Shown here: in pieces, positions 60,696 to 64,000 of the stretch
How the letters are laid out: every line of letters starts with the position of its first letter
Position numbering within the stretch: the first letter of the stretch is position 1
Source: Capnocytophaga periodontitidis
GTDB taxonomy: Bacteria > Bacteroidota > Bacteroidia > Flavobacteriales > Flavobacteriaceae
Reading direction: 5' to 3'
Length of the DNA stretch: 64,000 nucleotides
NCBI RefSeq assembly: GCF_016126015.1
Contig: NZ_JAEFDB010000001.1
Coordinates: 1-64,000 of the forward strand
Translations under genes and position numbers: made by a program
Notes under the pieces: model-generated
What the model was told of the DNA's origin: nothing
Database searches by the model: none
What the model saw: the letters and a program-made list of their open reading frames with translations, nothing else

Positions 60696-62453
60696 TTACT
60701 TATTTTTCACTTGTTTGTCGAGTGCTGAAATCACTTCTACAGCATCTCCAAAATCTTTTTCCATAGAGGCATCGGTGTGGTGTTGTGAGTATCGTGCCAT
60801 TTCACAATTAGCGAGTAATGCCATAAATTGTGTTACAGTAGCTTCACTAGCCTTTTGGTTGAGCAATAATTCAGTAATTTTATCCTTGCTCATCTCGGCA
60901 GTTTCAATCTTCAATTTAGCTTTTAAATAGTTGTGTAAAGCGCGCTCTAAGGCTTCGTAGAACGTACCTTTATCACCTAATTTGCGTTTGGCTTCTCCTA
61001 AATATTTCTTTGCTAATCTGTTAGCTGCCCTCACTTTATTTCCTTCTATATCACTTGCTCTTTGCATTTTGATATGCCACCAAATAAGAGCTATCGGGAT
61101 GAGCAATAATGGCAAGAGTAACCACAAATAGTAGCTGGTAGAACCGAAGAATACAGATGTATGTATATCTTGGAGGTCGGCATTCATTTGCAAGCCGCCT
61201 AAAGTTTTAGGAGCGGTAGTTAGTTCGTTGGCTGTAGTGTCACTATTTGGGGTAGGACCTTCAGTTACGTCTATCCATAAATCGTTTGTTTTTACAGTTT
61301 CATACTTTTGTGTTTTAGGGTTAAAGTACGAAAAAGAGAGTCCAGAGATAGGATATTTACCTTTGTACTCAGGTACAATAGTGTAGGTTTGTTCTAATCG
61401 ACCTTTCATCCCACTATTAAGTGAAGGGAGTACATCGTCTTTTTGTTCAGGTGCGTACACTTCTAATGATGATGGAAAATTAGGCTTAGGCAAATCAAAT
61501 AATTTGAAGTTTCCGTTACCTGATATTTCTATTTTCAACTGGGTACTTTCATTAGCTTTGAGGGTAGGTTGGGTAAGGTTTACTGCAAATGAAAAATCAC
61601 CTACAGCCCCAGAGAAGTTATCTGGTTTACCTTGCTCAGGCAATGGTTTTACATTGATTACTGCACTACCTGAAGAAACTTTTCGCTCCATACTTTCGTA
61701 TACAAGACCGCCAAAGAAATCGCGTTGCCCTGTAGGTGCAGTGAGTAATACGTTCAAATTCAAGGGTTCTAAGGTGATGCTACCTGTTTTTTGAGGGTAG
61801 AGTATCATTCTGCGTCTCATCACAACAGTACGATACACCTGACCTTTATAGGTGCGTTCTTCTACTTGGTAGTCGTTCGCTCTAATCTCTTGAGTCCAGA
61901 ATTCAGGGTATTTAGGAGTGTTCAATTCTTGGAAGTTATTCACCGCAATACCTCTACCTACGTACAAGCGATAAGTAACAATTACTGCCTCATTTAGGTA
62001 AGGATTAGGGTTGGATATTTCGGTTAAGAGGAATAAGCCTTCACGAGCATAATCATTGCTATTCTTCTCCATTGTAGGAGTTTTTACAGCATCGGTAACA
62101 GTAATAGTAATAGGATTAGTGCGGTAAGTCCTACCGTCAATCTCTATACTTGCTTGCCCGATAGTAAAGTTACCTTTGTTTTTAGGTTCTAAGATATAGA
62201 CATAGGTTTTGGAGAAACTGCTTACTCCATTAATCCACGATTTAGAAATTGATTGAGAGGGACCCATTACCACTGTAAATCCGTGAAAATTAGGTGGGGT
62301 GAAGTTATCTCCGTCTTTATTCATAGAGAACTCTATACGCAAGCGTTCGTTAGCTCCTAATTGATTTTTACTCACTTCGGCTTTAAACTCTACTTGTTGT
62401 GCATAGAGACTTTGGATTAAGAAAGTTATAAAAAATATAATCTTGTATTTCAT
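60696..62453 (-). CDS. batD: BatD: oxygen tolerance / outer surface beta-sandwich protein
   Basis: 585 residues with a signal peptide (MKYKIIFFITFLIQSLYAQQ), a series of beta-sandwich domains (VEFKAEVSKNQLGANERLRIEFSMN, then an YRTNPITITV and PEFWTQEIRANDYQVEERTYKG repeat) and one membrane helix near 445-465 (YLWLLLPLLLIPIALIWW). The C-terminal 115 residues are cytoplasmic and helical. This is the BatD/Oxygen tolerance family; its role is inferred as part of a membrane complex with BatA/BatB and MoxR-type ATPase, not proven biochemically. Confidence 0.9.
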   Translation of the reverse strand: MKYKIIFFITFLIQSLYAQQVEFKAEVSKNQLGANERLRIEFSMNKDGDNFTPPNFHGFTVVMGPSQSISKSWINGVSSFSKTYVYILEPKNKGNFTIGQASIEIDGRTYRTNPITITVTDAVKTPTMEKNSNDYAREGLFLLTEISNPNPYLNEAVIVTYRLYVGRGIAVNNFQELNTPKYPEFWTQEIRANDYQVEERTYKGQVYRTVVMRRRMILYPQKTGSITLEPLNLNVLLTAPTGQRDFFGGLVYESMERKVSSGSAVINVKPLPEQGKPDNFSGAVGDFSFAVNLTQPTLKANESTQLKIEISGNGNFKLFDLPKPNFPSSLEVYAPEQKDDVLPSLNSGMKGRLEQTYTIVPEYKGKYPISGLSFSYFNPKTQKYETVKTNDLWIDVTEGPTPNSDTTANELTTAPKTLGGLQMNADLQDIHTSVFFGSTSYYLWLLLPLLLIPIALIWWHIKMQRASDIEGNKVRAANRLAKKYLGEAKRKLGDKGTFYEALERALHNYLKAKLKIETAEMSKDKITELLLNQKASEATVTQFMALLANCEMARYSQHHTDASMEKDFGDAVEVISALDKQVKNK

Positions 62454-62498
62454 TTTTTATTATTATTTGTTAAAAAGGTGAATTGTTATTCACTTCTA

Positions 62499-63401
62499 TT
62501 ACCAATCTTTTTCAGATTTAGCGCGTTGTCCTTTTACTTTTTGAGCATTGATTTTCTCTTGAGTTTTGCGCTCTTCGTTGTTCATAGCTTCTAAAATGCG
62601 CTCCATTTGTTGTGGAGAAAGAGATGAAGGACGCTGTTGTCTACCTTGCCCTTGTCCGTTTTGGTCTTTATCTTGTTGATTGTTTTGATTAGGGTCTTTT
62701 TGATCGTTACCCTTATCCTTATTTTTATCTTGCTTGTTATCGCCTTGATCTTTGTTGTCCTTATTATCTTGGTTGTTCTGGTTATTTTTATTGTTTTGGT
62801 TTTGGTTATTCTGGTTTTGGTTATTCTGGTTTTGTTGATTTTGCTGGTTGTTTTGGTTTTGTTGATTTTGCTGATTGTTCTGATTTTGTTGGTTATTTTT
62901 ATCTTTATTATTCTTGTTGTCTTGTGGAGGTGGAGGATTTTGTTTGAGCATTTCTTTGGCTACAGCTAAATTATAACGAGTTTCTTCGTCTTTAGGGTTA
63001 TGGCGAAGAGATTCTTTATAAGTAAGAACAGCCTTTTCGTATTCTTTTTTCTTCATAAAGGCATTGCCCAAATTGTGGAACGCCCTGTGTTTTTCATCTT
63101 CACTAATCTTATCGGAAGCAGAAGCGTTTTTGAGTCGGGAGAAAGCCTCGTCATAACTTTTTTGTTGGTAATACATAGTGCCGAGGTTATATTGGGCAGT
63201 AGCATTGTTTTTATCTTCGGCTATTGCTTTGCGATATTCCACTTCGGCTTGTATAGGTTTATCACTTTTGAGAGCAGTATTGCCTTCATAAGTGTATTTT
63301 TTAGAGTTAGCCATTGCTTTTAGAGCTTCTTTTTCTGCTTTGTTTTGAGCAAAAGCAGAGAGAGAGAGTAAGGATAATGATATGTATAGAATGTTTTTCA
63401 T
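62499..63401 (-). CDS. batC: BatC: TPR protein with Asn/Gln-rich tail
   Basis: 300 residues from ATG 63401 (an ATG at 63419 would overlap batB). Signal peptide MKNILYISLSLLSLSAFAQ, then TPR motifs about 30-160 (AEVEYRKAIAEDKNNATAQYNLGTMYYQ and YEKAVLTYKESLRHNPKDEETRYNLAVA). A long Asn/Gln/Lys/Asp-rich low-complexity region runs from about 165 to 250, ending in a short helical segment (LSPQQMERILEAMNNEERKTQEKI). The TPR part is typical for BatC; the Asn/Gln region is more extended than I expect and may vary in length between strains. Confidence 0.85.
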   Translation of the reverse strand: MKNILYISLSLLSLSAFAQNKAEKEALKAMANSKKYTYEGNTALKSDKPIQAEVEYRKAIAEDKNNATAQYNLGTMYYQQKSYDEAFSRLKNASASDKISEDEKHRAFHNLGNAFMKKKEYEKAVLTYKESLRHNPKDEETRYNLAVAKEMLKQNPPPPQDNKNNKDKNNQQNQNNQQNQQNQNNQQNQQNQNNQNQNNQNQNNKNNQNNQDNKDNKDQGDNKQDKNKDKGNDQKDPNQNNQQDKDQNGQGQGRQQRPSSLSPQQMERILEAMNNEERKTQEKINAQKVKGQRAKSEKDW

Positions 63402-63402
63402 T

Positions 63403-64000
63403 TTACTTTTTTCTTTCATTAAATAGATTCAATTTCTTCACCCATTGTGTTTTGCGTTCAAAAATAGTAAGATCTAATAGAAGTAATAGTAAAGCACCTC
63501 CTAAAAACCACTGAAATTGGTCTTTGAAATCTACAAACTTTTGGGTATCGAACTGACTTTTTTCAGTACCGTCTAATATTTTATTAATTTGGTTTACTGC
63601 TTTTTGAGTGTTATCACCGTTGAGGTATTCACCTCCTGCATTGCTCGCTATCTGTTGCAAGAGTTCGGGGTTGAGCTTGGTAATTACTACTTCGCCATTG
63701 CTGTCGCGTTTATAAGTTTGTCCGCCTCCTTCTTTTATAGGGATAGGAGCTCCTTTTTCAGTACCAATACCTATGGTATAAATGTGTACCCCTTTTTCTT
63801 GTGCTTCCGAAGCAATTTCAGTAGCACCCATTTCGTGGTCTTCGCCATCGCTGAGGATGAAGAGCAAGCGGGCTGTAGGGCTCTTGTCGTCAAAATAATT
63901 GCTTGCCATACGTATTGCCTCTTGAATAGCAGTACCTTGTGAGGAAAGCATATCGGTATTCATACCTTGGAGAAACATTTTTGCCGCCGAATGGTCGGTT
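63403..64000 (-). CDS. batB: BatB: von Willebrand A-domain membrane protein, cut by the window end
   Basis: The last 199 or so residues are visible; the frame remains open to the right edge. The visible part has a VWA-like segment with DMLSSQGTAIQEAIRMAS (the MIDAS threonine) and LLFILSDGEDHEMGATEIA, then a hydrophobic C-terminal helix (WFLGGALLLLLLDLTIF). This is the BatA/BatB type inner-membrane protein of the aerotolerance cluster. It overlaps nothing but ends one base before the batC start, so it is co-transcribed. Confidence 0.88.
   Translation of the reverse strand, partial: TDHSAAKMFLQGMNTDMLSSQGTAIQEAIRMASNYFDDKSPTARLLFILSDGEDHEMGATEIASEAQEKGVHIYTIGIGTEKGAPIPIKEGGGQTYKRDSNGEVVITKLNPELLQQIASNAGGEYLNGDNTQKAVNQINKILDGTEKSQFDTQKFVDFKDQFQWFLGGALLLLLLDLTIFERKTQWVKKLNLFNERKK

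Noticed and set aside
62637-62969. 110-residue frame opposite batC, almost all Val/Leu/Ile
   Set aside because: Antisense of the Asn/Gln repeat; an artefact of codon composition that looks like membrane helices.

Overview
The window reads as chromosomal DNA from a host-associated member of the Flavobacteriaceae, most likely the genus Capnocytophaga. The reasons are an AT-rich genome with flavobacterial promoters (TTG, 19-20 bases, TAnnTTTG), a fused lpxC-fabZ gene, a PorV type IX secretion protein, split transketolase, a Bat aerotolerance cluster, and two SusC/SusD-type loci aimed at host sialic acid and N-glycans. The genus call is an inference; no marker in the window fixes the species.

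Layout. 0-1.5 kb: the C-terminal end of a polymorphic-toxin-like protein cut by the window edge, an overlapping membrane-protein gene (probable immunity), and a tandem 438/441-bp duplication of that gene whose second copy carries a stop codon. 1.5-12.1 kb, mostly + strand housekeeping: porV, dnaN, an LTA-synthase-like sulfatase, an HD phosphohydrolase, then a lipid A cluster lpxD - lpxC/fabZ - lpxA - efp - lpxD paralogue. 12.1-28.4 kb, mixed strands: RNase P RNA, an EEP nuclease-fold protein, a transketolase N-terminal subunit, DUF4834, a YfhO membrane protein, parE, sufS with an upstream AAA ATPase/DUF4276 (TOPRIM-like) pair, lysA, smpB, a ferredoxin-type reductase and an S41 protease lipoprotein. 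28.7-34.7 kb, + strand: mutL, a rhomboid protease, two tandem CarboxypepD_reg-like secreted proteins and a phosphohexomutase.

34.7-47.8 kb, - strand: a sialic acid utilisation locus, in transcription order SusC, SusD, two paralogous secreted beta-propeller glycosidase-like proteins, then from its own promoter an AGE-family epimerase, a kelch mutarotase (NanM-like), an MFS transporter (NanT-like) and N-acetylneuraminate lyase. After pabB-pabC, 50.1-58.5 kb holds a second locus: SusC, SusD, a GH18 endo-beta-N-acetylglucosaminidase lipoprotein, a LamG lipoprotein and a DUF1735-like/discoidin-like lipoprotein. Its make-up resembles the Capnocytophaga canimorsus Gpd N-glycoprotein deglycosylation complex. 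Together the two loci could release complex N-glycans from host glycoproteins and consume the sialic acid; no sialidase lies in this window.

58.9-59.3 kb carries four tRNA genes (Leu, Lys, Lys, Lys) on the - strand; aroK and the batE-D-C-B cluster (batB cut by the right edge) finish the window.

Three families of short dispersed repeats sit between the genes: a 49-bp palindrome, a GC-rich hairpin element, and 9-base TTTGCTAAT units that often coincide with promoter -33 boxes. One copy of the 49-bp palindrome lies inside the 5' coding end of the NanM-like gene. No CRISPR array, insertion sequence, transposase or rRNA was seen.
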